Assembly: GCA_937870755.1 (NCBI GenBank) | Contig: CALMZV010000137.1 | Span: forward strand, 1-44,457 | Length of the DNA: 44,457 nucleotides | From: an uncultured Methylocystaceae bacterium | GTDB lineage: Bacteria > Pseudomonadota > Alphaproteobacteria > Rhizobiales > Beijerinckiaceae | Reading direction: 5' to 3' | Part shown: positions 8,572 through 19,453 of the stretch, one piece after another | Layout: each line of letters starts with the position of its first letter | Position numbering within the stretch: the stretch's first letter is position 1 | Notes under the pieces: generated by a model | What the model saw: the letters and a program-made list of their open reading frames with translations, nothing else | Database searches by the model: none | Told to the model about the DNA's origin: nothing | Position numbers and translations under genes: made by a program

Positions 8572-11500
8572 ATGGCGGGTTGGGCGGCCGTTCTCACGAC
8601 GCTGGCCTACATCTGCGCTTTGTTCGCCATTGCGCATACGGGCGACCGGCGCGGCCTCGGTCGCGGGCGCAGTCCGCTGCAAACGTCGGTCTACGCGCTC
8701 GGTCTGGGCGTCTACTGCACGTCGTGGACGTTTTTCGGCTCGGTGGGTCTGGCCTCCACCTCCGGCCTGCAATTCCTGCCAATTTACATCGGCCCGCTGC
8801 TGGTCATCGCCTTCGGGCGACCGCTCATCAAGCGCATGGCTCTGCTCGCCAAGTCGCAGAACATCACGTCTGTCGCCGACTTCGTCGCAGCCCGCTACGG
8901 CAAGGCCGAGAGCGTCGCCATCTGCGTGGCGCTGCTGTGCGTGATCGGCGCGGTGCCCTACATCGCGCTGCAACTGAAGGCCGTCGCCGCCGCGCTCGAA
9001 CTCGTGCTCGGCTCCATCGACGCCGGCCAGCTCGTGGCCGATCCCAAGCCGCTCCATTCCTCGCTGGTGGTGGCGCTGGTGCTGGCCGGTTTCGCGATGG
9101 CGTTCGGCACGCGGCGTGTGGACGCGACCGAGCACCAGGACGGGCTGATGCTGGCGATCGCCACGGAATCGCTCGTCAAGCTCGTCGCCTTCATCGTGGT
9201 CGGCGCCGTCGTGACATGGGGCGCGTTCGGCGGCTTCTCGGATCTGTGGTCGCGCGCGATGGAGACGCCGAAGATCCACAGGATCTTCTCGCAGAGCCCC
9301 GACTGGGCGACGCTGACGGCCATGACTCTCCTGTCGGCGATGGCCATCGTGCTGCTTCCGCGCCAGTTTCATGTGACGATCGTGGAGAACCGCGACGAGC
9401 GCGACATCGACGCGGCCACCTGGCTTTTTCCACTCTATCTCGTCGCCATCAACATTTTCGTCGTGCCGCTGGCCATCGCCGGCCTGATCAATTTCTCCGA
9501 CGGCGCCATCGACCGCGACATGACGGTGCTCGCGCTGCCGCTGCTGGCGGGCCAGAACTGGCTCGCGCTGCTGGCGATGCTTGGCGGCATTTCGGCCGCC
9601 ACAGCCATGATCGTCGTCGAATGCGTGGCGCTGTCGATCACCGTGTCGAACGATCTCGTCCTGCCCCTCTATCTGCGCGCGCGGCGCACGCTGGGGGCCA
9701 GCGACAGCGGCGAACTCGGTTCGCGCGTTCTGCTCGTACGGCGCGTCGCCATTCTCGTCATTCTCGCGCTCGGCTACGCCTATCTGCGTGTTTCCTCCGA
9801 CATCGCGCTCGCCTCCATCGGCCTCATCTCGTTCGCCTGTATCGGGCAGATCGCGCCGGCGTTTTTCGGAGGGCTTTTCTGGCGCGGCGGCACGGGGCTG
9901 GGCGCCATTCTGGGCATCGTCGCCGGCGGCCTGTTGTGGCTCTACACGCTCGTCCTGCCGTCGATGGCCCATCTGTGGCCGCCGTTGCAGACGCTGATGG
10001 CCGAAGGACCTTACGGCGTGGCGTTGCTGCGGCCGACCGCGTTGTTCGGCCTGCCGCTGCCGCAGTTCGCGCATGGCGTCTTCGTGTCGCTGGCCGCAAA
10101 TCTCGCGATCTTCGTCGGCGTATCGCTGTGGCGCCGGCCCTCGCGCATCGAGCGTTTGCAGGCCGCCAATTTCGTGCGCCAGCGCGATGCGCAGTCGCCG
10201 GGCGCGTTCCGCCTCTGGCGCTCCAGCGTGACGGCGGGCGAACTCGAGGCGACGGTGGCGCGCTATCTGGGCGCGGAACGCGCGCGCTCCTCGTTCGATT
10301 CCTTCTTCGCCTCGCGCGGCGTGGCGCGCGACCGCGCGACCGAGGCGGACGTGCATACTTTGCGTTTCGCCGAACGGCTGCTGGCGTCCGCCATCGGCGC
10401 GGCCTCCTCGCGGCTGGTGCTGTCGCTCGTGCTTAAGCGCCGCACCGTGTCGCACAAGGCCGCGCTGCGGCTTGTCGATGAAGCCTCCGCCGCGATCCAG
10501 TATAATCGCGATCTTCTGCAATACGCGCTCGATTTCGCGCGCCAGGGCATCACCGTCTACGACCGCGACCAGCGCCTCATCTGCTGGAACCGCGAATATC
10601 GCGATCTGTTCGATCTGCCGCAGGACGTGCTGCGCGTCGGCGTGGAGCTTCAGGAGATCGTGCGGTTCAATGCGCAGCGCGGTCTCTACGGGCTGGGGCC
10701 GATCGAGGACATCGTGCGCCGCCGGCTCGATCTGGTGCTCAACGAGCGCCGGCCCTCGCGCGTTCGGCTGAACCCGTCCAACCGCGTGATCGAGGTGCGC
10801 TCGGCCGTCATGCCTGACGGCGGTTACGTGACGACCTATACCGACGTGACCGCGCAGGTGGAGGCGGAGGAGGCGCTGGAAGCGACCAACGAAACGCTCG
10901 AACAACGCGTGCGCGACCGCACCAACGATCTGGAACGGCTCAATCGCGAACTCGAATCCGCGAAGGCGACGGCCGAGGACGCCAATCTTTCGAAAACGCG
11001 CTTTCTGGCCGCCGCCAGTCACGATCTGCTGCAACCGCTGAACGCCGCGCGACTCTACGCCACCTCGCTGTCGGAACAGGCGCGCGAGTCGCAGGAGCCG
11101 GAGCGATTGCGCACGCTGTCGGAAAATGTCGATGCTTCGCTGGAGGCGGTCGAGGAAATCCTCACGACGCTGCTCGACATTTCGCGGCTAGACGCCGGCG
11201 CGATGAACGCGGAGATCGCGCCCATGCGCGTGGACGAACTGTTCGCGCAGCTGAAGATCGAGTTCGAGCCGCTGGCGGCGGCCAAGGGATTGAAACTGAC
11301 GTTCGTCCCGACGAGCGCGGCCGTGCGTTCGGACCGCCGCCTGTTGCGCCGCATGTTGCAGAACCTGGTGTCGAACGCGGTCAAATATACGCCGCGCGGC
11401 AAGGTGCTCGTCGGCGTGCGCCGCGCGGGCGCGGACCGCGTGCGGATCGAAATTTGGGACACCGGCGTCGGCATTCCCGAAAGCGCGCGCAGGGACGTGT

Positions 11501-12114
11501 TCCGCGAATTCGCGCGGCTCGAATCCGCGCAGCGCAGCGCGCCGGGGCTGGGGCTGGGCCTGTCGATCGTGGAACGCATCGCGCGCGTGCTCGATGTCGG
11601 CATCGTCATGCGCTCCACGCTCGGCAAAGGTTCTGTGTTCTCGCTCGATGCGCCTCGCGCCATCGCCGTGCCGGTCGCCGGACAGCCCGCCATGCGCGCG
11701 CCCGTCAACGCCGGTCAGCAGTCCCTGTCGGGCATGCTCGTCTGCGCCATCGACAACGAGCCGCGCATTCTCGAAGGCATGTCGACCATGCTCGGCGGAT
11801 GGGGCTGCCAGGTGTCGGCCGCCGGCTCCATGCAGGAGATGCTCGAGAGCCTCGAACGCATCGGCCGCGCGCCCGATGTCGTCATCGCCGACTATCACCT
11901 CGACAATTCGGAGGATGGATTCATGGCCATCGCGGTGCTGCGCGCGCGCTACGGCGCGACGCTGCCGGCGGTTCTGGCGACCGCCGATCGCACCGAGGGC
12001 ATTCGCCTGCGGGCGGTCGAAAACAACATCCGCGTTCTGCCGAAGCCGCTGAAACCAGCCGCGCTGCGCGCATTGCTCTCGCAATGGCGCGCGCTGCGCG
12101 ATGCGGCCGAGTAA
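8572..12114 (+). CDS. Hybrid sensor histidine kinase with sodium/solute-symporter-like domain, PAS and receiver
   Basis: The 1180-residue protein starts with about 500 residues carrying around 13 membrane segments of the sodium:solute symporter fold ([12 protein letters not shown] near the start, [31 protein letters not shown]). A soluble region with a PAS domain follows (about 645-770), then a coiled coil, a HisKA box with the phosphorylated His817 ([12 protein letters not shown]), an ATPase domain (N box [11 protein letters not shown]1 DTGVGIP, G2 [11 protein letters not shown]) and a C-terminal receiver with phospho-acceptor Asp1107 (IADYHLD) and lysine in LPKPLKP. The architecture is that of CbrA/NahK-type kinases. 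No DNA-binding response regulator lies nearby, so the partner is elsewhere. ATG at 8572 with GGGGAG upstream is preferred to TTG at 8566. Its stop is four bases from the convergent gene. Confidence 0.93.
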   Translation: MAGWAAVLTTLAYICALFAIAHTGDRRGLGRGRSPLQTSVYALGLGVYCTSWTFFGSVGLASTSGLQFLPIYIGPLLVIAFGRPLIKRMALLAKSQNITSVADFVAARYGKAESVAICVALLCVIGAVPYIALQLKAVAAALELVLGSIDAGQLVADPKPLHSSLVVALVLAGFAMAFGTRRVDATEHQDGLMLAIATESLVKLVAFIVVGAVVTWGAFGGFSDLWSRAMETPKIHRIFSQSPDWATLTAMTLLSAMAIVLLPRQFHVTIVENRDERDIDAATWLFPLYLVAINIFVVPLAIAGLINFSDGAIDRDMTVLALPLLAGQNWLALLAMLGGISAATAMIVVECVALSITVSNDLVLPLYLRARRTLGASDSGELGSRVLLVRRVAILVILALGYAYLRVSSDIALASIGLISFACIGQIAPAFFGGLFWRGGTGLGAILGIVAGGLLWLYTLVLPSMAHLWPPLQTLMAEGPYGVALLRPTALFGLPLPQFAHGVFVSLAANLAIFVGVSLWRRPSRIERLQAANFVRQRDAQSPGAFRLWRSSVTAGELEATVARYLGAERARSSFDSFFASRGVARDRATEADVHTLRFAERLLASAIGAASSRLVLSLVLKRRTVSHKAALRLVDEASAAIQYNRDLLQYALDFARQGITVYDRDQRLICWNREYRDLFDLPQDVLRVGVELQEIVRFNAQRGLYGLGPIEDIVRRRLDLVLNERRPSRVRLNPSNRVIEVRSAVMPDGGYVTTYTDVTAQVEAEEALEATNETLEQRVRDRTNDLERLNRELESAKATAEDANLSKTRFLAAASHDLLQPLNAARLYATSLSEQARESQEPERLRTLSENVDASLEAVEEILTTLLDISRLDAGAMNAEIAPMRVDELFAQLKIEFEPLAAAKGLKLTFVPTSAAVRSDRRLLRRMLQNLVSNAVKYTPRGKVLVGVRRAGADRVRIEIWDTGVGIPESARRDVFREFARLESAQRSAPGLGLGLSIVERIARVLDVGIVMRSTLGKGSVFSLDAPRAIAVPVAGQPAMRAPVNAGQQSLSGMLVCAIDNEPRILEGMSTMLGGWGCQVSAAGSMQEMLESLERIGRAPDVVIADYHLDNSEDGFMAIAVLRARYGATLPAVLATADRTEGIRLRAVENNIRVLPKPLKPAALRALLSQWRALRDAAE

Positions 12115-12118
12115 CGGC

Positions 12119-12742
12119 TCAAAGCGGCCGGAACGGCGCGCGCCCGGACTGAAGCGCGTCCGCCAGCAGTTCGATGCGGTCCTGCCCCCAGAACACTTCG
12201 CCCGCGCGCACGTAGGAGGGCGACCCGAACACGCCTGCGGCGAGCGCATCCTGCGAATTCTGCGCATAGGCGGCGCGGATCGGCGCCGATTGCGCATCCG
12301 CGATCAGAACGTCGGCATGGTGGCCGAGCGCCGACAGGACGCGCCCGATCTCCGCGCTGTCGCCCATGTCGCGTTCGGCTTCGAACACCGCCTTGAATGC
12401 GGCGGACACGTAGGGGCCGGGGTCTTCGCCGCGCTGCGCGAGCGCGACCGCCACGCAGTCGGCGAGCGTGGGATCGAACGGCCAGTGTTTCGGCTTCAGC
12501 GAGAACGACAGGCCGCGCCGCTCGCGCCAGCGTTGCAGCTCCATGCCGCGATAGGCGACGCGCAGCGGATGGCGCCTGGCGAGCGGCAGGCCGCCGGAAT
12601 TGGGAAACACCTCGCCGAGATTGACCGGTTTGTAGACGATGCGCGCGCCGTGCCTGCGCGCCAGGTCCGTGAACAGGTCGTGCCCGATATAGGCCCAGGG
12701 CGAGACGAGCGTGAAGTAATAATCGAGCGATTGCGCCATCAT
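12119..12742 (-). CDS. 2-Hydroxychromene-2-carboxylate isomerase-like protein (DsbA/GST-kappa family)
   Basis: The 207-residue thioredoxin-fold protein opens with LDYYFTLVSPWAYIGHDLF; the Ser-Pro-Trp in place of a CXXC pair is the glutathione-binding serine of this family. Later it has FGSPSYVRAGEVFWGQDRIELL, the cis-Pro and helix region. Relatives isomerise hydroxychromene carboxylates in naphthalene breakdown, or act as kappa-class glutathione transferases; with no aromatic-degradation genes nearby the substrate is unknown. The ATG at 12742 overlaps the stop of the upstream thioesterase (ATGA), so the two are translationally coupled. GGGGAGAG precedes the start. Confidence 0.88.
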   Translation of the reverse strand: MMAQSLDYYFTLVSPWAYIGHDLFTDLARRHGARIVYKPVNLGEVFPNSGGLPLARRHPLRVAYRGMELQRWRERRGLSFSLKPKHWPFDPTLADCVAVALAQRGEDPGPYVSAAFKAVFEAERDMGDSAEIGRVLSALGHHADVLIADAQSAPIRAAYAQNSQDALAAGVFGSPSYVRAGEVFWGQDRIELLADALQSGRAPFRPL

Positions 12743-13173
12743 GGCTCTCCCCGGTCGTCGGTTTTCGCGCGCCGTATGAACCGCATGGACGCCTGCGCCC
12801 GCGCAACCACCACGCCGTCCGGCGCGATAAGATCCGCCGTCACGATCGCGCCGCGCGCATCTCGCGAGACCACGCGCGCGTGCGTCTCGAACGGCCCGAG
12901 CGGCGCGGGCTTGAGAAACTCCACGTCGAGCCGCGCCGTCACCATCGTGCGATCGGGCGGCAGCGTGCCGAGCAGCGCGAAGCCCGCGCCGGAATCGAGC
13001 ATCGCGGCCAGAAATCCGCCGTGCACGATGCCGTGCCGGTTGGCGAATTCCTCGCGCGCGAGGAACGCGGCGCGCGCGACGCCCGTCTGCGGATCGACGC
13101 CGATCCAGCGCCGGCCGATGAGGCGGGACGCGGGCGTGACGACGTCGATGGGCGCGGGTTCTGTGTCTGTCAT
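12739..13173 (-). CDS. PaaI-type hotdog thioesterase
   Basis: The 144-residue protein has the hotdog-fold signature NRHGIVHGGFLAAMLDSGAGFAL (central helix with the HGG motif and catalytic Asp) and the strands MVTARLDVEFLKPAPLGPF and VSRDARGAIVTADLIAPDGVVVARAQASMRF. The family hydrolyses acyl- or aryl-CoA esters in the cytoplasm. The start MTDTEPAP at 13173 avoids an extension with poor family fit. It overlaps the isomerase gene by four bases, so both belong to one operon. The nearby beta-oxidation operon suggests a role in acyl-CoA turnover, which is inference. Confidence 0.88.
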   Translation of the reverse strand: MTDTEPAPIDVVTPASRLIGRRWIGVDPQTGVARAAFLAREEFANRHGIVHGGFLAAMLDSGAGFALLGTLPPDRTMVTARLDVEFLKPAPLGPFETHARVVSRDARGAIVTADLIAPDGVVVARAQASMRFIRRAKTDDRGEP

Positions 13174-13234
13174 CTGTCTGGCGGCGCAAGGGTCCGCGCC
13201 AGCATAGAGCAATGACCGCGGCGCGCGAAACCCG

Positions 13235-13783
13235 TCACGCCGCTTTGCGCATTTCCTCTTCGGCTTTGGCGAAGGCGACGATTTCGGGCGTGGGCTCCGG
13301 CGGTTCGGCCGGCGCCGCGCCCATCGCGGCCAGCACTTCCGTCACCGGCACGAAACGCTTGTCCTTGCGCGAATAGAACACGCCCCGCTCCAGCGAATTG
13401 GCGGCCAGAATGTCGTCGCCGTCGCGCCCGCGGCCGATGAATCGCACTTCGAAGATCGCGCTCGTCTCGTTCCACCAGCGCAGCCGCGTCTCCACCCGGA
13501 ACGCCTGGAACGGCTTGAGCTCGCGCCGGAAGCGGATTTTCGAGGCCATCAACATCGGCCGCCACTCATTGCGGAACGCGGTCTTCAACAGGCCCGTGCG
13601 CACCATCAGCCCAAGCCGCGCGAGATCGGCGAACGAGGCATAGCGGCTGTTGGTCATGTGGAAATTGAGATCGACGTCGCTCGGCAGCACGCGCCGGCGT
13701 TGCGTCACGCCCTCGGACGGCCGCACGCGGCGCTGAAATGGCAGCGTGAGAATGAGCAGGAGAAGGCGTAGCCAGAGCGTCAT
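13235..13783 (-). CDS. Acyl-CoA thioesterase-like protein (4HBT_2/THEM6 type)
   Basis: The 182-residue protein has a hydrophobic N-terminus (MTLWLRLLLLILTLPF), likely a membrane anchor, and then a hotdog domain with LPSDVDLNFHMTNSRYASFADLAR, the pattern of 4-hydroxybenzoyl-CoA-thioesterase-like proteins, and WNETSAIFEVRFIGR. The C-terminal 35 residues are Pro/Glu/Ala-rich. The likely role is hydrolysis of acyl thioesters at the membrane. No clear ribosome site precedes the ATG at 13783. Its stop is about 60 bases before the PaaI-type gene, and all three minus-strand genes here could share a transcript. Confidence 0.75.
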   Translation of the reverse strand: MTLWLRLLLLILTLPFQRRVRPSEGVTQRRRVLPSDVDLNFHMTNSRYASFADLARLGLMVRTGLLKTAFRNEWRPMLMASKIRFRRELKPFQAFRVETRLRWWNETSAIFEVRFIGRGRDGDDILAANSLERGVFYSRKDKRFVPVTEVLAAMGAAPAEPPEPTPEIVAFAKAEEEMRKAA

Positions 13784-13795
13784 ACGGATCGCGGA

Positions 13796-13830
13796 TGAAA
13801 AAACGGCGCGAGCTTATCGCCCGCGCCGTT
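13796..13830 (-). terminator. Rho-independent terminator of the beta-oxidation operon
   Basis: AACGGCGCG (13802-13810) pairs with CGCGCCGTT (13822-13830) in a perfect 9-bp stem; read on the minus strand the stem runs into a T run (A run at 13798-13803 on the plus strand). It lies 25 bases beyond the fadJ-type stop. Confidence 0.88.
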
Positions 13831-13854
13831 ATGTAGGCCGCGCCGGCGGCGATC

Positions 13855-16050
13855 TCAAGCCGCTTTCGCGGCCGCGAACCTGCCGTAGAACGTTTCGCCC
13901 TTCTGCGCCATCTCGCGCAGCAGAGCGGGCGGCGCGAAGCGGTCGCCGTATTTCGCCGTCAGCCTGTCGCACAGCGCGACGAAGGCGGCCGCGCCCATGC
14001 CGTCGATATATCCGATCACGCCGCCGGTGTAGGGCGCGAAGCCGAAACCGAGAATGGAGCCCACGTCCGCCTCGCGCGGATCGGTCACGACGCCCTCGGC
14101 CATCGTGCGCGCGGCCTCCACCGCCTGCACGACGAGAAAGCGCTGCTTCAGCTCCTCCACGTCGAGCGCATCGGGATCGAGCCGCTTGCCGGCGATGTCG
14201 GCGAGGCCCGGCCACAGCTTCTTCCTGCCGTCCTTCGGATAATCGTAGAAGCCCTTGCCGTTCTTGCGGCCGAAGCGTTCGAGATCGACCGCCATCGTCC
14301 TGATGAGCTTCTCCTGCGCGGGATCGACGGCCTGCTCGCCGAGGTCCTTCTTCGTCGCCTGCACCACGCGCCAGGACAGGTCGATCGCCACTTCGTCGTT
14401 GAGCGACAGCGGGCCGACCGGCATGCCGGCCATGCGCGCCACGTTCTCGATCATCGCCGGCGGCACGCCCTCCATCAGCATGAGATGGCCTTCGGCGATG
14501 TAACGGCCGACGCAGCGGTTGGCGAAGAAGCCGCGCGTGTCGTTGACGACGATCGGCGTCTTCCTGATGAGCCGCACGTAGTCGAGCGCGGCGGCGAGCG
14601 CTTTATCGCCTGTCTTTTCGCCCATGATGATCTCGACCAGCAACATCTTGTCGACGGGCGAGAAGAAATGGATGCCGATGAAATTCTCCGCCTTCTGCGC
14701 TTCCGCCGCCAGCGACGTGATCGGCAGCGTGGATGTGTTGGAGGCGAAGACGACGTCCGGCCCGAGCACGGCCTGCGTCTTCTTCGTCGTGTCCGCCTTC
14801 ACCGCGCGATCCTCGAACACGGCTTCGATCACCAGATCGCAACCCTTGAGATCGTTGTAGTCGGCCGACGGCTGGATGCGCGCGAGCAGCGCGTCCCTGT
14901 CCGCCGCGCTCGCGCGCCCCTTGGCGACGCGCGCGCTCACCAGCGCGTCGGAATGCGCCTTGCCCTTGTCGGCGCTTGCCTGGTCGCGGTCGATCAGCAC
15001 CACCTGCGCGCCGGCGGCGGCCGTCACATAGGCGATGCCTGCGCCCATGAACCCCGCGCCGATCACGCCGATCTTCCTGAGGTTCGTTTTCGGCTCGGTC
15101 TTGGGACGGCGCGCGCCCTTGTTCAGTTCCTGCATGGACAGGAACAGCGAGCGGATCATCGCCGTCGCTTCCTTCGAGCGCAGGATCTGTGCGAAATACC
15201 GGCTCTCGACCTTCAGCGCGAGATCCATCGGCAGTTGCAGCCCCTCGTACACGCATTTGAGAATGGCGCGCGCGGCCGGATAGTTGTCGTAAGTCTCGCG
15301 CCGGTAGAGCGCGTTGGCGGCGGGCCAGATCATCATGCCGGCCGGCGAGAACACTTTCGTCGGCGCCTTGAACTTCGGATCGTCCCACGGCGCGACGGGT
15401 TTGCCCCCGCCGACGATCCACGCTTTGGCGCGCGCGACGATCTCGGCGCGCGGTGCGATCTCGTGCACGAGGTTCATCATCTTGGCGCGCTGGGCGGGAA
15501 CGTTGTCGCCCTTCAGCAGCATCTGCAGCGCGCTCTGCGTGTCCATCAGGCGCGGCACGCGCTGCGTGCCGCCGGCGCCGGGAAACAGCCCCACTTTCAC
15601 TTCGGGCAGGCCGACCTGCGCCGTGTCGGCGATCACGCGATAGTGGCACGCGAGCGCGATTTCGAAACCGCCGCCGAGCGCCAGCCCGTTGATGGCGGCG
15701 GCCCACGGCTTGCCGCATGTCTCCATGCGGCGGAACACGCGCGAGCCGGCGCCCGCGTTGTCGACGAAGGCCGCCATCGCCGATTCCGGCCCCCTGGCCT
15801 TCACGTCGTCGGCGAATTGTCTGGCGCCATGCTGCAGCATGGTGAGATCGGCGCCGGCCGAGAACGCCTCCTTGCCGGAGGTCAGCACCACGCCCTTGAT
15901 CGCGCTGTCGGCGACGACCGTGTCGATGACCTGCTCCAGCTCTTTCATCATGTCTTCGGCCAGCACGTTCATCGGCTTGCCGGGCATGTCCCACGTCACG
16001 AGCGCGACGCCGTCGCTGTCGAGTTCCAGTTTGAAGTTCTTGAGGTTCAT
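13855..16050 (-). CDS. fadJ: Bifunctional enoyl-CoA hydratase/3-hydroxyacyl-CoA dehydrogenase (FadJ/FadB type)
   Basis: The 731-residue protein carries an N-terminal hydratase (about 1-300) with both catalytic glutamates in [13 protein letters not shown] and [15 protein letters not shown]. The dehydrogenase (about 320-620) has the NAD-binding loop [14 protein letters not shown] and the active-site stretch [19 protein letters not shown]; the C-terminal helical domain follows. It catalyses steps two and three of fatty-acid beta-oxidation and should work with the thiolase and acyl-CoA dehydrogenase upstream. The start [14 protein letters not shown] at 16050 has GGGAG seven bases upstream; a longer frame to 16113 reads through a palindromic repeat and is rejected. 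It is the last gene of its operon, ended by the hairpin at 13802. Confidence 0.95.
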   Translation of the reverse strand: MNLKNFKLELDSDGVALVTWDMPGKPMNVLAEDMMKELEQVIDTVVADSAIKGVVLTSGKEAFSAGADLTMLQHGARQFADDVKARGPESAMAAFVDNAGAGSRVFRRMETCGKPWAAAINGLALGGGFEIALACHYRVIADTAQVGLPEVKVGLFPGAGGTQRVPRLMDTQSALQMLLKGDNVPAQRAKMMNLVHEIAPRAEIVARAKAWIVGGGKPVAPWDDPKFKAPTKVFSPAGMMIWPAANALYRRETYDNYPAARAILKCVYEGLQLPMDLALKVESRYFAQILRSKEATAMIRSLFLSMQELNKGARRPKTEPKTNLRKIGVIGAGFMGAGIAYVTAAAGAQVVLIDRDQASADKGKAHSDALVSARVAKGRASAADRDALLARIQPSADYNDLKGCDLVIEAVFEDRAVKADTTKKTQAVLGPDVVFASNTSTLPITSLAAEAQKAENFIGIHFFSPVDKMLLVEIIMGEKTGDKALAAALDYVRLIRKTPIVVNDTRGFFANRCVGRYIAEGHLMLMEGVPPAMIENVARMAGMPVGPLSLNDEVAIDLSWRVVQATKKDLGEQAVDPAQEKLIRTMAVDLERFGRKNGKGFYDYPKDGRKKLWPGLADIAGKRLDPDALDVEELKQRFLVVQAVEAARTMAEGVVTDPREADVGSILGFGFAPYTGGVIGYIDGMGAAAFVALCDRLTAKYGDRFAPPALLREMAQKGETFYGRFAAAKAA

Positions 16051-16067
16051 GGTCCGCTCCCTTGTCT

Positions 16068-16112
16068 CCCTCTCCCCGCCCGCGGGAGCGGGCAGGGGTG
16101 AGGGGCGGGTCA
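16068..16112. repeat. G/C-rich imperfect inverted repeat between thiolase and fadJ genes
   Basis: CTCTCCCCGCCCGCGGGAGCGGG and following bases form an imperfect hairpin. Sequences of this kind (CTCTCCCC...GGGGAGAG with GGTGAGGGGC) are common dispersed intergenic repeats in alphaproteobacteria. Read on the minus strand it precedes the fadJ ribosome site. Confidence 0.5.
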
Positions 16113-16159
16113 TAGAGATATGCGCTGCGCGATTGGCCCCTCATCCGCGCTTCGGGCGA

Positions 16160-16181
16160 CTTCTCCCCGCGCGGGGAGAAG
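16160..16181. repeat. 22-bp perfect palindrome, probable dispersed intergenic repeat
   Basis: CTTCTCCCCGC and GCGGGGAGAAG are exact reverse complements with no spacer. Together with the neighbouring element at 16068 it resembles RIME/REP-like mosaic repeats. It lies inside the 198-base gap between two operon genes and could fold in the mRNA. Confidence 0.7.
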
Positions 16182-16210
16182 AGGCGAAGGTTGTTGACAC
16201 GCGTTCAATT

Positions 16211-16248
16211 CGACAGCGTGTTCACTCGCGCTTTATGCGACAGCGTGT

Positions 16249-16252
<4 letters not shown>
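16211..16252. repeat. 15-bp direct repeat, 27 bases apart, at the thiolase 3' end
   Basis: CGACAGCGTGTTCAC occurs at 16211-16225 and again at 16238-16252. The second copy covers the thiolase stop codon (16249-16251). On the minus strand both copies read GTGAACACGCTGTCG. It looks like a small duplication of the gene end. Confidence 0.85.
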
Positions 16253-17457
<1,205 letters not shown>

Positions 17458-17485
17458 GGCAGCCTCCCTTGCTGTCGGTTGGTTG

Positions 17486-19276
17486 TCAGAACATGTCCGC
17501 CGGCACGCTCATCATCGTGTCGGCGCCTGTGACGATGCGTTGCAGGCGCAGCGAGGTTTCGGGCGCCATGCGTTCGAAGAAGAATTTACCGGTGGCGAAT
17601 CTCGCGTCCATCTTTTCGGCCATGCCCGCGTCGCCGCGCCGGTCTTGCGCGGCTTTCATGATTTGCAGCCACATATGGCCAAGCGCGACGAGGCCGAACA
17701 GCCGCAGGTAGTCGGTGGAGGCCGCGCCCGCATTGTCCGGATTCTTCATCGCGTTCTGCATCAGCCACATGGTGGCCTGTTGCAGATTCCCGATGGATTT
17801 CGTCTGCTGCGCGGCGCAGGCCTTCATCGCTTCGTCGGCCTCGAACTGTTTGGCCAGGTCGCCCGCGGTCTTGAAGAATGCCATGACCGCCCGCCCGCCG
17901 TCCTTCGGCAGTTTGCGGCCGACGAGATCAAGCGCCTGAATGCCGTTGGCGCCTTCGTAGATCATGGCGATGCGCGCATCGCGCACGAACTGCTCCACGC
18001 CCCATTCGCCGACATAGCCGTGGCCGCCGAACACCTGCTGCGCCTTCACCGCATTCTGGAAACCGAGGTCGGTGAACATCGCCTTCAGCACGGGCGTCAT
18101 CAGGCCCAGATGATCGTCGGCCGCCTTGCGCTGCGCTTCGTCGGGCGAGCGATGCAGCACGTCGGCCTCCAGCGCGGTCCACAGCATCAGTGCGCGCGCG
18201 CCTTCGTTGAAGGCTTTCATTTCCAGCAGCATGCGCCGAATGTCCGGGTGGACGACGATCGGATCGGCCGGCTTGTCCGGCGCCTTGGCGCCTGTCAGCG
18301 CGCGGCCCTGCAAACGGTCGCGCGCATAGGCGGCCGCGTTCTGATAGGCGACTTCCGATTGCCCCAGGCCCTGGATGGCCACGCCCAGCCGCGCCTCGTT
18401 CATCATCACGAACATGGCGGCAAGTCCCTTGTTGGCCTCGCCCACCAGCCAGCCGCGCGCATCGTCGTAGTTGAGCACGCAGGTCGCATTGCCGTGAATG
18501 CCCATCTTGTGTTCGAGCGAACCGAGCGACACGCCGTTGCGTTTGCCCGGCGCGCCGTCAGCGCCGATCTCGAACTTCGGCACGACGAACAGCGAAATGC
18601 CCTTCACGCCGGCCGGCGCGCCCTCGATCCGCGCGAGCACCAGATGGACGATGTTCTCGGCCAGATCGTGCTCGCCCGCGGAAATGAAGATCTTCTGGCC
18701 GGTGATGAGATAGGAGCCGTCGGCCTGCGGAACGGCTTTCGTTTTCAACAGACCCAGATCAGTGCCGCAGTGCGGCTCGGTCAGGTTCATCGTGCCGGTC
18801 CAGCGGCCTTCGATCATCCGCGGCGCATATGCGGTCTTGATGTCGTCGGAGGCGTGCGCCAGCAGCGCGGCCACCGCACCCGCCGTCAGGCCCGGATACA
18901 TCGCAAACGCCATGTTGGCGGCCGACGTGTATTCGGACACGGCGGACGACAGCACATGGGGAAGTTCCTGCCCGCCGTATCGCGCGGGAAACGACAGGCC
19001 GAGCCATCCGCCCTCGGTGTAGGCCCTGAATGCTTCCTTGAAACCTTTCGGCGTCTCCACGCCGTTGTCGACGGTGCGCTTGCAGCCTTCGCGGTCGCCC
19101 GACAGGTTGATCGGCTGCAGCACTTCCTCGGCTAGTTTGCCGGCCTCGTTGAGAATGGCCTCCACCACATCGCGCGATGCGTCGCCGAAGCCCGGCAGGT
19201 TGCCGTATTTTTCATAGCCGACGACATTGTCGAGCAGGAACAGCGTGTCTTCGACGGGGGCTTTGTAGATCGGCAT
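17486..19276 (-). CDS. Acyl-CoA dehydrogenase with C-terminal extension domain
   Basis: At 596 residues this is the long form of the family, with an N-terminal extension (MPIYKAPVEDTLFLLDNV), the FAD-binding core (MNLTEPHCGTDLGLLKTKA, QKIFISAGEHDL) and an extra C-terminal domain of about 120 residues. The FGGHGYVGEWGVEQFVRDARIAMIYEGANGIQALDLVGRK stretch includes the YEG catalytic-glutamate position. It catalyses the first, FAD-dependent step of beta-oxidation and passes electrons to ETF. The ATG at 19276 has GGGAGAGG upstream. It is the first gene of the operon and its promoter region contains the palindrome at 19350. Confidence 0.94.
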   Translation of the reverse strand: MPIYKAPVEDTLFLLDNVVGYEKYGNLPGFGDASRDVVEAILNEAGKLAEEVLQPINLSGDREGCKRTVDNGVETPKGFKEAFRAYTEGGWLGLSFPARYGGQELPHVLSSAVSEYTSAANMAFAMYPGLTAGAVAALLAHASDDIKTAYAPRMIEGRWTGTMNLTEPHCGTDLGLLKTKAVPQADGSYLITGQKIFISAGEHDLAENIVHLVLARIEGAPAGVKGISLFVVPKFEIGADGAPGKRNGVSLGSLEHKMGIHGNATCVLNYDDARGWLVGEANKGLAAMFVMMNEARLGVAIQGLGQSEVAYQNAAAYARDRLQGRALTGAKAPDKPADPIVVHPDIRRMLLEMKAFNEGARALMLWTALEADVLHRSPDEAQRKAADDHLGLMTPVLKAMFTDLGFQNAVKAQQVFGGHGYVGEWGVEQFVRDARIAMIYEGANGIQALDLVGRKLPKDGGRAVMAFFKTAGDLAKQFEADEAMKACAAQQTKSIGNLQQATMWLMQNAMKNPDNAGAASTDYLRLFGLVALGHMWLQIMKAAQDRRGDAGMAEKMDARFATGKFFFERMAPETSLRLQRIVTGADTMMSVPADMF

Positions 19277-19349
19277 CGTCCTCTCCCTGGACCCGCGTGC
19301 GCCACGCGGACGAACTTACGCCGGCGCGCCCGAAGGGCGAACCGCTGAT

Positions 19350-19369
19350 TTAGTTTACACGTAAACTAA
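19350..19369. promoter_or_regulatory. 20-bp palindromic operator upstream of the beta-oxidation operon
   Basis: TTAGTTTAC and GTAAACTAA are exact reverse complements around a 2-base AC spacer. It sits about 74 bases before the acyl-CoA dehydrogenase start and just after the regulator's terminator, in an A/T-rich island within G/C-rich DNA. MerR-family regulators bind such dyads within the promoter, and LiuR-type regulators of acyl-CoA catabolism are reported to use related GTAAAC-containing sites. Binding by the adjacent MerR protein is inference. Confidence 0.75.
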
Positions 19370-19393
19370 CCGCTGGAAGGTTGCAAGCTCTGC

Positions 19394-19431
19394 AATAAAA
19401 ATCCCGGGCCGAGCAGGGCTCGACCCGGGAT
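19394..19431 (-). terminator. Rho-independent terminator of the MerR-family gene
   Basis: ATCCCGGG (19401-19408) pairs with CCCGGGAT (19424-19431), with an inner CGAGC/GCTCG stem. Read on the minus strand it continues into TTTTATT. It begins 23 bases beyond the regulator stop and separates it from the operon promoter. Confidence 0.88.
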
Positions 19432-19453
19432 GTCGCAGGGATCGGCGGGCGGT

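Noticed and set aside
8467-11034. An 855-codon open frame on the minus strand across the sensor kinase
   Set aside because: Shadow of the kinase gene; composition is Arg/His/Gln/Glu-rich and no motif is visible.
14485-16101. A 538-codon open frame on the plus strand across the fadJ-type gene
   Set aside because: Antisense shadow; starts and ends without relation to any regulatory signal.
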